Shown here piece after piece: positions 7,923 to 18,207 of a DNA stretch of 64,000 nt; position 1 is the stretch's first letter; every line of letters begins with the position of its first letter. The DNA comes from Pseudomonas parafulva (GTDB lineage Bacteria > Pseudomonadota > Gammaproteobacteria > Pseudomonadales > Pseudomonadaceae), in the NCBI RefSeq assembly GCF_000800255.1, contig NZ_CP009747.1:2294001-2358000 (forward strand). Direction: 5' to 3'. The position numbers and the translations under genes are program-made. The notes below the pieces were generated by a model. That model saw only the letters and a list, made by a program, of their open reading frames with translations. It searched no databases and was not told the origin of the DNA.

Positions 7923-8696
7923 TCAGCGGTCCTTGAACTGCGCCCCGCGCTTGGCGATGAACGCGGCCATGCCCTCCTTCTGATCTTCGGTGGCAAAGGC
8001 CGCGTGGAACACCCGACGCTCGAAGCGCACGCCCTCGCTCAAGGTGACCTCGAAGGCGCGGTTGACGCTTTCCTTGACCATCATGCTCATCGGGACCGAC
8101 TTGCTGGCGATGCTTGCGGCGACCTTGAGCGCTTCTTCCAACAGCTCGGCCTGGGGCACCACACGTGCCACCAGCCCCGCCCGTTCGGCCTCCTCGGCGC
8201 CCATCAGGCGACCGGTCAGGCACAGCTCCATGGCCTTGGCCTTGCCCACCGCGCGGGTCAGACGCTGGGTACCGCCCATGCCGGGCAGCACACCCAGGTT
8301 GACTTCCGGCTGACCGAACTTGGCATTGTCCGCTGCCAGGATGAAGTCGCACATCATGGCCAACTCGCAACCGCCGCCCAGGGCGAAGCCAGAGACTGCC
8401 GCGATGATCGGCTTGCGTCGGTTGGCAATGCGGTCGGCATCGCTGAACAGGTCGTCGACGTAGATCTGCGGGTAGCTCAGCTCGGCCATCTCCTTGATGT
8501 CGGCGCCGGCAGCGAACGCCTTGGCCGAGCCGGTGATCACCACACAGCCGATGTTCGGATCGTGCTCGAGCTGGTCCAGGGCCTGGTTGACCTCGGCGAC
8601 GATCTGCGCGTTCAGGGCATTGAGCGCCTGGGGACGATTGAGCGTGATCAGCCCGACTTTGCCGTGGATGTCCAGCAGGATTGTTTCGAATGCCAT
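7923..8696 (-). CDS. Enoyl-CoA hydratase (crotonase family)
   Basis: This 257-residue crotonase should hydrate 2-enoyl-CoA to 3-hydroxyacyl-CoA, the second step of this oxidation operon. The oxyanion-hole segment [11 protein letters not shown] and the two catalytic glutamates in GGGCELAM and GQPEVNLGV are present. I start it at MAFETILLD: an AAGGAGC ribosome site precedes this ATG, and an upstream in-frame extension would run into the previous gene. It is the last gene of the operon, 13 bases after the acyl-CoA dehydrogenase stop. In P. putida KT2440 the matching block is, from memory, PP_2213-PP_2217. Confidence 0.92.
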   Translation of the reverse strand: MAFETILLDIHGKVGLITLNRPQALNALNAQIVAEVNQALDQLEHDPNIGCVVITGSAKAFAAGADIKEMAELSYPQIYVDDLFSDADRIANRRKPIIAAVSGFALGGGCELAMMCDFILAADNAKFGQPEVNLGVLPGMGGTQRLTRAVGKAKAMELCLTGRLMGAEEAERAGLVARVVPQAELLEEALKVAASIASKSVPMSMMVKESVNRAFEVTLSEGVRFERRVFHAAFATEDQKEGMAAFIAKRGAQFKDR

Positions 8697-8709
8697 GCAA
8701 GCTGCTCCT

Positions 8710-9837
8710 TCAAAGGTTGCGCGCAATGACCATGCGCTGAATGTCACTGGTGCCTTCGTAGATCTGGCACACCCGCACGTCGCGGTAGATACGCTCCAGC
8801 GGGAAGTCCTTCAGATAGCCATATCCACCGAGCGTCTGCAAGGCGTCGGAGCAGACCTTCTCAGCCATTTCCGAAGCGAACAGCTTGGCCATCGACGCCT
8901 CGACCAATGCGGGGCGCCCGGCATCGCGCATGGCGGCGGCATGCAGCACCATCTGCCGGGCCACGGCGATGCGCGTGGCCATGTCGGCCAGGCGGAAAGC
9001 CACGGCCTGGTGTTCGAGCAGCGGCTTACCGAAACTGTGCCGTTCGCGTGCATAGTCACGGGCGACCTCGAACGCGGCGCGGGCCATGCCTACGGCCTGT
9101 GCGGCGATGCCGATGCGTCCGCCCTCCAGGTTGGCCAACGCGATGCGATAGCCCTCACCCTCCTCGCCCAAGCGATTGGCCACTGGCACCTTCACATTAT
9201 CGAAAACGATCTGACAGGTGTCCGAGGCATGCTGGCCGAGCTTGTCCTCGACCCGCGCCACCTGATAACCCGGCGCGTCAGTGGGCACGATGAAGGCGCT
9301 GATACCGCGCTTACCGGCCTCGGGGTCGGTGACGGCGAACACTATCACCACCCCGGCGTTCTGGCCTGAGGTGATGAACTGCTTGCTGCCGCTCAATACA
9401 TAATGATCGCCGTCGCGGCGGGCACGGGTTTTCAGGCTGCTGGCGTCGGAGCCCGCCTGCGGCTCGGTCAGGGCGAAAGCGCCAAGCATGCTGCCGCTGG
9501 CCAGCGGGACAAGGAATTGCGCTCTCTGCTCATCGGTGCCGAAGCGCAGGATCGGTACGCATCCCACCGAGTTGTGCACGCTCATGATGGTCGAACAGGC
9601 GCCGTCGCCGGCGGCGATCTCCTCCAGCGCCAGGGCGTAGGCGACATAACCGGTGTCGCTCCCCCCCCACTGCTCCGGCACCAGCATGCCGAACAGGCCC
9701 AGCCCGGCCATTTCCTCGATGGCCTCGCGCGGGAAGCGATGCGCCTTGTCCCATTGTTCAGCGAACGGCTTGAGCCGCTCCTGAGCGAAGTCCTTCACCG
9801 CGTCGACGATCTGTTGTTGCTCGTCAGTTACCAGCAT
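8710..9837 (-). CDS. Short/branched-chain acyl-CoA dehydrogenase
   Basis: This 375-residue FAD enzyme oxidises an acyl-CoA to the 2-enoyl-CoA and passes electrons to electron-transfer flavoprotein. Family landmarks are [14 protein letters not shown] for flavin contact and [16 protein letters not shown] at the C-terminus, whose Glu is the catalytic base. Length and motifs fit the short/branched (2-methylbutyryl or isobutyryl) group. It lies 8 bases after the thiolase stop in a tight operon, which suggests 2-methylbutyryl-CoA (isoleucine catabolism) or a similar substrate. The exact substrate is inferred. Confidence 0.92.
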   Translation of the reverse strand: MLVTDEQQQIVDAVKDFAQERLKPFAEQWDKAHRFPREAIEEMAGLGLFGMLVPEQWGGSDTGYVAYALALEEIAAGDGACSTIMSVHNSVGCVPILRFGTDEQRAQFLVPLASGSMLGAFALTEPQAGSDASSLKTRARRDGDHYVLSGSKQFITSGQNAGVVIVFAVTDPEAGKRGISAFIVPTDAPGYQVARVEDKLGQHASDTCQIVFDNVKVPVANRLGEEGEGYRIALANLEGGRIGIAAQAVGMARAAFEVARDYARERHSFGKPLLEHQAVAFRLADMATRIAVARQMVLHAAAMRDAGRPALVEASMAKLFASEMAEKVCSDALQTLGGYGYLKDFPLERIYRDVRVCQIYEGTSDIQRMVIARNL

Positions 9838-9845
9838 GGTTCACC

Positions 9846-11039
9846 TCAGTACAGGCATTCGACCGCCATCGCCGTGGCTTCGCCGCCGCCGATGCAGATG
9901 GCCGCGATGCCGCGGCGCAGGTTGTTCTGGCGCAACGCCCAGAGCAGGGTCACCAGAATGCGCGCGCCCGACGCGCCGATGGGGTGACCCAGGGCACAGG
10001 CGCCGCCATGGATATTGACCTTGTCGCGGGGCAGGTCCAGATGCTTCATGGCCGCGAGCGTCACCACGGCAAAGGCTTCGTTGATCTCGAACAGGTCCAC
10101 CTCGGCCAGGCGCCAGCCGGTGCGTTCGACCAGCCGCTCGATGGCCCCGATCGGCGCGGTGGGAAACAGCGCCGGACTGTCGGCAAACGCCGCATGCCCG
10201 TGGATCACTGCCAGCGGTCGCAGGCCCCGTTTCTCGGCCTCGCTGCGACGCATCATCACCAGCGCCGCTGCGCCGTCGGAAATGGAACTGGCGTTCGCCG
10301 CCGTGACCGTACCGCCGTCGCGAAAGGCTGGCTTGAGCTGAGCGATCTTGTCCAGACGCGCCTTGGGCGGCTGCTCGTCGTGCTCCACCAGACGTTTCTG
10401 TTTGCCGTCGGTCACCTCCACCGCAACGATCTCATCAGCGAAACGGCCGTGATCGATCGCCGCTTGTGCACGGGTCAGCGAGTCGATGGCGAAGGCATCC
10501 TGCGCCTGGCGATCGAAGCCGTTGGCCTGGGCGCAGTCCTCGGCGAAGGTGCCCATCAAACGGCCCTTGTCGTAGGCGTCCTCCAGACCGTCGAGGAACA
10601 TGTGGTCGAGGATCCGGCCATGCCCCATGCGGTAACCGGCCCGCGCCTTGTCCAGCAAATACGGCGCGTTGCTCATGCTTTCCATGCCACCGGCCACCAC
10701 CACCTCGGCACTGCCGGCCGACACCAGGTCGTGGGCCAAAATGGCCGCCTGCATGCCAGAGCCACACATCTTGTTCAAGGTGGTGCAGGTGGTGCGCTTG
10801 TCCAGACCGGCGCCCAGGGCAGCCTGTCGCGCCGGGGCCTGGCCGAGCCCGGCCGGCAGTACGCAGCCGAACAGCACCTGCTCGACACTGTCGGGTTGCA
10901 GGCCGGCGCGCTCCACGGCGGCGCGGATCGCGGCACTGCCCAACTGCGGCGCCGTGAGGCTCTTCAGATCGCCCTGCAGCCCGCCCATGGGCGTGCGCAC
11001 GGCACTGACGATGACGATGGGATCGTTGGCGAGGGCCAT
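9846..11039 (-). CDS. Acetyl-CoA C-acyltransferase (thiolase)
   Basis: This 397-residue thiolase II-type enzyme would cleave 3-ketoacyl-CoA (here probably 2-methylacetoacetyl-CoA) with CoA. The acylated cysteine is C92 in LNKMCGSGMQAA. The general-base histidine lies in HGGACALGHPIGASG, and the second catalytic cysteine in AICIGGGEA. GGMESMSNAPY is also typical. The spacing to its neighbours is 12 and 8 bases. It corresponds to what is called fadAx in P. putida literature, from memory. Confidence 0.92.
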   Translation of the reverse strand: MALANDPIVIVSAVRTPMGGLQGDLKSLTAPQLGSAAIRAAVERAGLQPDSVEQVLFGCVLPAGLGQAPARQAALGAGLDKRTTCTTLNKMCGSGMQAAILAHDLVSAGSAEVVVAGGMESMSNAPYLLDKARAGYRMGHGRILDHMFLDGLEDAYDKGRLMGTFAEDCAQANGFDRQAQDAFAIDSLTRAQAAIDHGRFADEIVAVEVTDGKQKRLVEHDEQPPKARLDKIAQLKPAFRDGGTVTAANASSISDGAAALVMMRRSEAEKRGLRPLAVIHGHAAFADSPALFPTAPIGAIERLVERTGWRLAEVDLFEINEAFAVVTLAAMKHLDLPRDKVNIHGGACALGHPIGASGARILVTLLWALRQNNLRRGIAAICIGGGEATAMAVECLY

Positions 11040-11051
11040 GAAGCTTTCTCC

Positions 11052-11819
11052 TTATCTGGCAGCCATGCGCAGCGCGCCGTCGAGGCGAATCACCTCGCCG
11101 TTGAGCATGCTGTTCTCAATGATGTGTCGGACCAGCGCAGCGTACTCCTCTGGCCGGCCCAGGCGTGGCGGGAATGGCACGCCAGCGGCGAGCGAGTCGC
11201 GGACCGGCTGGGTCATGCCGGCCATCATCGGTGTTTCGAAGATGCCCGGGGCAATGGTCATCACGCGGATGCCGAAGCGCGCCAGCTCGCGCGCGGCGGG
11301 CAAGGTCAGGCTGGCCACCGCTCCCTTCGAGGCGGCATAGGCGGCCTGGCCGATCTGTCCATCGTAGGCGGCCACGGACGCCGTGTTGATGATGACGCCA
11401 CGCTCGCCGCCGTCATCGGCAGGGCTTTCACTGATGGCCGCAGCGGCCAGGCGCAGCATGTTGAAGCTGCCGATGAGGTTGACGCTGACCACCTTGGCGA
11501 AGCTGGCCAGGGCATGCGGCCCCTCCTTGCCCAGGACTTTCTCGGCGCCGACGATACCGGCGCAGTTGACCAGCCCTTGCAGGCTGCCGAACGCGTTCAC
11601 TGCTGCCGCTACGGCGGCCTGTGCCGCCTGCTCGTCACTGATGTCGGCCACCGCGAAACGGGCATTGTCACCCAGTTCGCGCGCCTTGGCCTCGACCGCC
11701 TGGGCATTGAGATCGACCAGCATCACGCGGGCGCCCGCCTCCACCAGCGATTGCGCGGTGGCCGCACCCAGGCCCGAAGCGGCGCCGGTGACGATGAAAT
11801 GGGAGTTCTTTAGGTTCAT
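11052..11819 (-). CDS. SDR-family 3-hydroxyacyl-CoA dehydrogenase (HSD10-like)
   Basis: This 255-residue short-chain dehydrogenase probably oxidises 3-hydroxy-2-methylbutyryl-CoA, as the type II (HSD10-like) enzymes do. The NAD-binding glycine motif [10 protein letters not shown] starts at residue 11, the catalytic YAASK follows, and [13 protein letters not shown] matches the HSD10 branch. It is the second gene of the operon, 12 bases after the ligase stop and 12 before the thiolase start. Substrate identity rests on operon context. Confidence 0.9.
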   Translation of the reverse strand: MNLKNSHFIVTGAASGLGAATAQSLVEAGARVMLVDLNAQAVEAKARELGDNARFAVADISDEQAAQAAVAAAVNAFGSLQGLVNCAGIVGAEKVLGKEGPHALASFAKVVSVNLIGSFNMLRLAAAAISESPADDGGERGVIINTASVAAYDGQIGQAAYAASKGAVASLTLPAARELARFGIRVMTIAPGIFETPMMAGMTQPVRDSLAAGVPFPPRLGRPEEYAALVRHIIENSMLNGEVIRLDGALRMAAR

Positions 11820-11831
11820 GGATAGCTTCCT

Positions 11832-13478
11832 TCAGGCGCTGGCAGCGGGGGTCTGCGCAGCCTGTTGCTTGGCGATTTCCTGGTTGCGCAGGATGAAGCG
11901 TTGCAGCTTGCCGCTGGGGGTCTTGGGCAGCTCTGCGACGAATTCGATTTCGCGTGGGTAGGCGTGGGCGTAAAGCCGCTGACGCACATGCTGACGCAGG
12001 GTTTCCTCGAGTTCCGGGCCCGGGCCATGGCCCGCGCTCAACACCACGAATGCCTTGATCAGCTCGGTGCGCTCAGGATCGGGCTTACCGATCACGGCGG
12101 CCTCGACCACCGCCGGATGCTCGATCAGCGCGCTTTCCACATCGAACGGACCGACGCGATAGCCGGAGGTGGTGATCACATCGTCATTGCGTCCGACGAA
12201 GCTGATGCTGCCGTCGGGGTTGAGCTCGACGGTGTCGCCGGACAAGTAGTACTTGCCGACGAAGGCTTTGGTCGGCACCCCGTGATAGCCGTCGAACCAG
12301 CACAGCGGCGATTGCTCGCGGTCCACCGCCAGCACGCCGGGTTGGCCCGCCGCCAACTCGTTGCAGGCCTCGTCCAGCACCACGATGCGATGCCCCGGCA
12401 CGGCGTAGCCGGCCGAACCCATGTGGACCGGGTGGGCCAGACCGTGGTGGTTGCACAACACCATGCCCAGTTCGGTCTGCCCGTAGTGGTCATGGATGGT
12501 CACGCCCAGTTCGTCGGCGAACCAGCGGATCACCTCGGGATTGAGTGGCTCGCCAGCACTGCTGACCACGCGCAAACGCCCTTTGATCGGCGCCGAAAAG
12601 GCGCTGCCAGCGGCGATCAGCAGGCGATAAGCCGTGGGCGACCCAGCCAGGTTGCTGATGCCCAGCTTGTCGATCACCCGCGCGCAGCTCTCGACGCTGA
12701 ATGGACCATCGTAGAACGTGGTGGCATGCCCCAGGGCCAGCGGGCCGGTGACCGCGTAGTAGAGTCCATAGGCCCAGCCAGGATCGGCCAGGTTCCAGAA
12801 GTTGTCCTCCGGGCGCAGGTCGATGGCCTCGCGCATGTAGCCCTGAAACGCCACGATGGCGCGCAGCGGCACTTCCAGCGGCTTGGCAGGGCCGGTAGTA
12901 CCGGAGGTGAACATCAGCAGGAAGGGGTCATTGCCGCTGCGCATCACCGCCTCGCGCAGGGGCTCGGCGGCGTCGCGCAATTGGGCGAAGTCGGGCTCGC
13001 CCGCCGCAGCGCCCACGGTGATGATTGCCGGCTCGCACGACAGTCCGTCGAGCTTGGGGCGGTTGTGCCGATCGGTCACCACCACACGGGCATGAGACTG
13101 CTCCAGGCGGTGCTCGATGGCCTTGGGCCCGAAGGCCGTGAACAGCGGTTGATAGACCGCCCCCAGGCGCCAGGTGGCCAGGATGGTCACCAGCAACTCG
13201 ACCGTGCGCGGCATCAGCCCGGCGACCCGGTCGCCGGCGCCGACCCCGCGATCCTTGAGCACCGTGGCAAAACGCTGCGACTGCGCCTGCAACTGTTCGA
13301 AACTGTAGCGACGGGTAGTGCCGTCGCGGTCCTCGCAAATCAGCGCGATCCGGTCGGCACCGACGTGTCGATCACAGCATTCGAGACAGGCATTGAGACG
13401 CTGGAGGGTGCCGTGCAAGGCCTCCTCGGCCGTTCGGGCATAGTCGAAGGCGCGCACGGCTTCGGCATGGTCACGCAT
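11832..13478 (-). CDS. AMP-forming acyl-CoA synthetase
   Basis: This 548-residue ANL-superfamily ligase activates a carboxylic acid to its CoA thioester with ATP. The P-loop-like AMP-binding motif LLMFTSGTTGPAKP and the C-terminal PKTPSGKLQRF with its catalytic lysine are present. HDHYGQTELG is the A5-type motif, typical of the acetyl/medium-chain group. I start it at MRDHAEAVRAF because AGGAGTC sits seven bases before that ATG. It is the first gene of the operon and would feed short or branched acids into the pathway. There are 124 bases between it and the upstream NEL gene. Confidence 0.9.
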   Translation of the reverse strand: MRDHAEAVRAFDYARTAEEALHGTLQRLNACLECCDRHVGADRIALICEDRDGTTRRYSFEQLQAQSQRFATVLKDRGVGAGDRVAGLMPRTVELLVTILATWRLGAVYQPLFTAFGPKAIEHRLEQSHARVVVTDRHNRPKLDGLSCEPAIITVGAAAGEPDFAQLRDAAEPLREAVMRSGNDPFLLMFTSGTTGPAKPLEVPLRAIVAFQGYMREAIDLRPEDNFWNLADPGWAYGLYYAVTGPLALGHATTFYDGPFSVESCARVIDKLGISNLAGSPTAYRLLIAAGSAFSAPIKGRLRVVSSAGEPLNPEVIRWFADELGVTIHDHYGQTELGMVLCNHHGLAHPVHMGSAGYAVPGHRIVVLDEACNELAAGQPGVLAVDREQSPLCWFDGYHGVPTKAFVGKYYLSGDTVELNPDGSISFVGRNDDVITTSGYRVGPFDVESALIEHPAVVEAAVIGKPDPERTELIKAFVVLSAGHGPGPELEETLRQHVRQRLYAHAYPREIEFVAELPKTPSGKLQRFILRNQEIAKQQAAQTPAASA

Positions 13479-13602
13479 CGTCGGACTCCTGTTGTTGTTA
13501 TGGGAGCAAGAGACATGGGGTCCGACGATGTTGGCGCTGCCAGCCAGGGCCGACAATGGCCAAAGCTGTCAATGTGGTTGAGCGTTATGGCCGTGCTCGC
13601 GT

Positions 13603-16600
13603 TCAACTCCCGCTGTGCCTGGGCGCAAGACCGGCCAGGGCTTCAAGGGTCAACTCCATGACCAGCGCATCGAGGGTGGCCTCCCGCTCGCTCTTCAGCG
13701 CATCCCAACGCGCGGTGTATTCCTGGCTGGACAGTTGCTCGCTCGCTTCATCGATGGCCTCGCCCCGGGCAGCGAAGTCCTGGGTGACCGAAGCGAATAC
13801 CCGGTCATGTCGCTCCTGCAGGTACGTTCGCCAGAATTCTTGCTGCACCAGATACTCGACGAGCGCTTGCTCAGTCTCGGCAGCGAGCACGGTCTTCAAC
13901 GCCTCATCCAGTTGCGACGGGCTGACGTCAGCCACGCTGTCGTAACGCATCGAACGCGGCTGCAATGGCAAATCCAGGGACTCGGCAAGCTGTATCCGAT
14001 AGAACAGGATCACTTCGAGGTCATCGACATCGCGGCCGGTCTGGCGCCGGCCGGCGATCACCTGGCGGGCGATACGGTCCACTTGCCCCAAGCGGTACAA
14101 CTGCCGCCCCAGGTGGATCAGCCGAGCACCTCGTTCCTGTACCGCACCGTAGCGGTTAGCCCTGGCCACCTCCACTTGTAGCAACAGCTCGCTGAACCGC
14201 TCGGCCAGGCCGTCCGCGCAAGTCGGGCTGTCCGATACCCGCTCGAAGACCGTGTCACGTAACGGCGCATCCTCCGCCAGCACGCCCACCATCCACGTCA
14301 CCCTACCGGTGAGGTAGGCGTGGTGTGCGACGAAGTCGGCCGTGGAGTACAACTCGTCCAGCAGCGCGAAGAAACTGTCACTGCCCGGCAGCGCTTGCAG
14401 CATGTCCCATTGCGTCTGCAGCGTGAGGCGCTGCTCGGGCTCAAGATACGCCAGCCAATGGCCTGCCCCCTCCTGGCGCTCAGGCTCTGAATCCCCCTCA
14501 CCGATGTCATGCAGCCGGTCGTAGTCCTGCACACTGTAAAGCCTGACGAGTTCGCGGCTAGGCATGGGGTTACGCTCGAGCAAAAACGCTCTGCGATAGG
14601 ACAACGGCATTATCATGATGTCGTCGGGCAGCGACACCAGTTGGTTATCGCGCAAATCGACCCGCTGCAACGCCCCGCATAACTGCAAGCCGAAAGGCCA
14701 AGTGGACATCCTGCAATGGCGTAGGTAAAGCTCGCGCAGGTGGGAAAGCTGGTTGAAGCGCAACTGGACGAATCCCACAGGGTTGTAACTCAGGTCCAGC
14801 ACTTCAAGGTTTGCCAGGCTGCTGAGCACCGCCAGACCCTAGGCATTCATGCGCACCTGGTTGTGCGCCAGGCGCAACGTCCGCAGTTCCACGAGATAGC
14901 CTACCGCAGGGGGTATCGCCAGCAGTTGGTTGCGGTTGAGGGTCAGGCGCTGCAGGCGCGGGAAGGCTTGCAGGAACTGAGGCGTGACAGCGCTGATCTG
15001 GATGTCCGTCAAGACCAGCTCGGTTATCGGCTCGAACGACACGGTGCTAGGAAACGCGGGCAAGGTTCGCAGCGCCAGGCCACTGAAATCCAGACGCACG
15101 CTGGCTGGCGTATCGGAGGTCGATGAAATGGAATTATCCTCCATGCGCCAGATACGGCGCAGCCGATCAGCCAATCGGCCACGCAGCACGCTTCTCGATT
15201 CGTTGAGTTCAGCGTCTCGCCAGCCATTGAGGGCCGTATCGAGATCCTGATAGGCCTCCTGTGCCTGCAACAATGCGCTCATCGGCGAAGATGACGATAA
15301 CAGCAGGCGGCGCAGATAGCGGGTCACCTGGGCGTCGTCGAAACTGGGATAGAGTGCGCGGATCGCGTTGCTGAGCGCCGGTACCGCGCCGCGCGAACCG
15401 CCAGGGCGGCGGCCGCTGAGCAGGTAGCCGACTCGACCGTCGGGTAACCGCTGTCCTGGATTGATCCAACGCGCCTGGGTCGGCCAGCCCAACAGGCGGA
15501 TCAGTTGCGTATCGGAAGCGGGCAGTTGACCGATCAACACCTGACGCAAGCGTTCGGTAGCTGTACCAGGCGCAGTGACCAACGATTCCAGTTGCGCAGG
15601 CGACAACAGCGCGCTGATCGCCTCGCAGAAGCCTGCGGGCTCTTCCACCTCCACCTCGAGCGTACGTCCCTGAGCATCGTGCAGCGATACGCGTCCCTCC
15701 CGTACCATGAGCTCCGTATACGCCTGGGCTCTGCCCGCCGGATTCATAATCGCCAATTGCCGACCATTGCCATCGCGCAGCAGCAGGTTGATCGAGGAAG
15801 GCCAATTAGGCACTCGGCGCAACAGCGCCAGGACCAACTCGCCCGTCTCCGCGCACGTGGCATTGGCCAGGAATAAACCTTGTACAGCACGACTAAGCCT
15901 GGCCAGACGCAACAGGGATCGGGCGCCCTGGGCAATAGCCAACGGCACCCGCTGCTCGCTACTTGCCAGCAGCCGTTGGGTGGCGCTGGCCTGCGCCACT
16001 GCCTGCGCAGCATAGGCTGGCGGCAAGCCCGGAAAATCACGGCGCACCTGTGCAAGGAGCGCGTCGTCAGCAGGCAGCACAACCTCACTGAGGTGATCGA
16101 ACAGCGCCTTGCGCAGCGCAGTCTGCTGCTGCACCAGCGCCTGGCGCAATCCGTCGGCGTTCAGACCCACCAGTGACGGCTGGGCCAGACACCAGCGCTG
16201 AATCACCTCATCACCTTCCACAGCGTCGCTGCCTTCCTGCAGGCTGGCGAAAAATCGCTGCGTACGCGCATCGGCGTCGAAGCGGCACAGGGTATCGCGC
16301 AGATTGACCGGCAGCCTACGGTTACCGACCAACAGTCCACGCAGTTCGTCGGCATCAACCCTGGCGGCCTGGATGATCGCTCTGGCGTCCTCGGCACTGC
16401 GGGCCATGGCCGCTGGCCACAGCGTCGCGAGCATGCGAGGCTCGTCGTCCCACTCCACCGGGCGTGCTCGACGCAGTCGCCAGCAACGCTCGCCATTGAA
16501 ATCGACCACCGGTCCGAACGCGTCAGGCCGCTGCGGATGACGCAAACGCCATGGACCCTGCGGGTCGGGACGGTGGATCTCGAAGCAGTTGGTATCGTCG

Positions 16601-18114
16601 TAGATCCAGCGCCGTCCCTCCCGTCCATAGGAGCCGTCAGCGAGCAATTCGGCGCCATCGGCGCGGGATCGATAAGGAGACAGGTCGGTATGCCATAGAC
16701 GGTGCCGGTCGCTGCCCAAGCTGACCGGCTCCAGACGGTCGACGAAGTCGCTGCGCTGGAAGCCGCGTGCGACCACGGTCGCCCCGGTGGTGACCACGGC
16801 CGCGACCGCCAGTGTTTCGGCAACACCCAGCATATGTTCCAAGGCTTCATGCTGGTGATCCTGCAGCCAATCCCGAGCCCCCTCGTAAACCTGCGACAGG
16901 GTCTGAACCGCGAGCAGTCCCAGCAACAACTCGCCGACACCGGGAATGAACAGACCGGCCAGATTGACCAACCCCAGCCCGGCCGATGTCCAGGCTTGCA
17001 AGCGCTGGATTCGGGCAGCACGGTCTGCATCGGCGGTCGGTACCAGCAGCAGGCGTGCATCATCGTGGATGCACTGCACTTGTCGTTGCACCCACTGCAC
17101 GAACACATCCCCCTCGGGCGTTACGCCTTCCAGCGCCAGGTCCGGACGCGGGTCACTCAGGCGAGTCGCCAACAACCGAAGAAACGCCGGCCGTTCGCGC
17201 AGGGCGATCAGGCGGCTGAAACGTTCGCGGTAGGCCGGATCGCGCAGGCGCTCCACCAAGGTCAAGGCCAGTGTGTGCCAATCGGCAAAGCGCTCGATGG
17301 CCCGATCCGGATCACTGGGCAGATACAGCACCAGCCCTTGCGCTTGACCTTTGCTGTCGCGCAGCAGAATGGCCATGGCGCCGTTGGTGGTGTAGCCGAG
17401 CAGGCTCAACAATCCAGGATAGCCCCGCAGCCCCTGCTCGTTGGCGTCGCGGTGTCCACGCGCGACCTCGTCCAGCGCGATCTGTTCGTACGCGCTCAAT
17501 TGACCTTTGAGCGCTGCAATCTCTGCCGCCAGGCTCAATCCGGCACGCTTGTCGTCAGCCAGGCTGGCACAGGTAGCAGCATCGAAAACCTGCTGCAATT
17601 GACGCTGGTACTGTGAACCGACGTCCAGCGCTCGACAGGCCTCGGCCAGCGCACTGGGTGTATCGGACAACAGCGTGTCGCTGCCGGCCGCCACCAACCC
17701 GCTACCGGCCAACAGCTCATCGCCCTCACTGAAATTCTGCATCAGGCGCAGCAACCCCGGCTCACGAACTGTCACAGGCCGGTAGAACGGCCAATGCACG
17801 CCGGGCAGTAGACCAAACTCGCGGCGGACCTCCAGCCATTGCAGGTCTTCGAGCTTCACCTGCGACGACGCCCCATCGCGCAGCAGCGCACTCAGCCGCT
17901 GCTGCGCGAAGGCTTGCAGGGGAATCAGGTCCAGCGTGGCGGCGCGCACGCGCCGTTGGCTGGCCTGATGCTGCGCGAAACGGTCTCGCAGCCGGTTGAT
18001 CTGGGCCGCAGACGCCCGACGCAACCAGGCAGGCAGGACATCACCGATGAACGCATCGGTGGACGCCTGCAGGCGGGCAGCGTCGTCTAGACTTGCAGCG
18101 CGTGATTGTGACAT
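13603..18114 (-). pseudogene. NEL-type E3 ubiquitin ligase effector interrupted by an in-frame amber codon (paralogue 1)
   Basis: This is a 1,503-codon gene broken by TAG at codon 1092 (14839-14841). The reading frame is unchanged on both sides. Part one (1,091 residues) holds the toxin-like N-terminal region (RLMQNF near residue 125, hydrophobic segments near 375-400 and 430-445) and the first leucine-rich repeats. Part two holds the remaining repeats and the NEL domain, whose catalytic Cys would be C1299 in TCADGLAERF. The start is at MSQSRAAS, which has a GAGGAA ribosome site. Alignment to the two paralogues is gap-free across the stop (MNA-stop-GLAVL against LNNAGVSTL). Product: a truncated protein without ligase activity, unless the codon is suppressed, translation restarts, or the base is a sequencing error. 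Confidence 0.85.
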
Positions 18115-18207
18115 GGCACGTTCCTCGAGCGATAAACGCCCAGAGTGCCGGGAGACGAGCGTCACCCGCAGCGGGAAACCTGTCACACATTGGTGCTCGA
18201 ATGGGGC

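Noticed and set aside
9984-11813. A 609-codon plus-strand open frame
   Set aside because: It is antisense to the thiolase and SDR genes, which have full family motifs and ribosome sites. It is a GC-rich shadow frame with no recognisable domain.
13479-13556. Longer N-terminus for the acyl-CoA synthetase
   Set aside because: The 26 extra residues have no family similarity, and the ribosome site precedes the internal ATG.
11865-13661. A 598-codon plus-strand open frame
   Set aside because: It is antisense to the acyl-CoA synthetase, which carries all ligase motifs.
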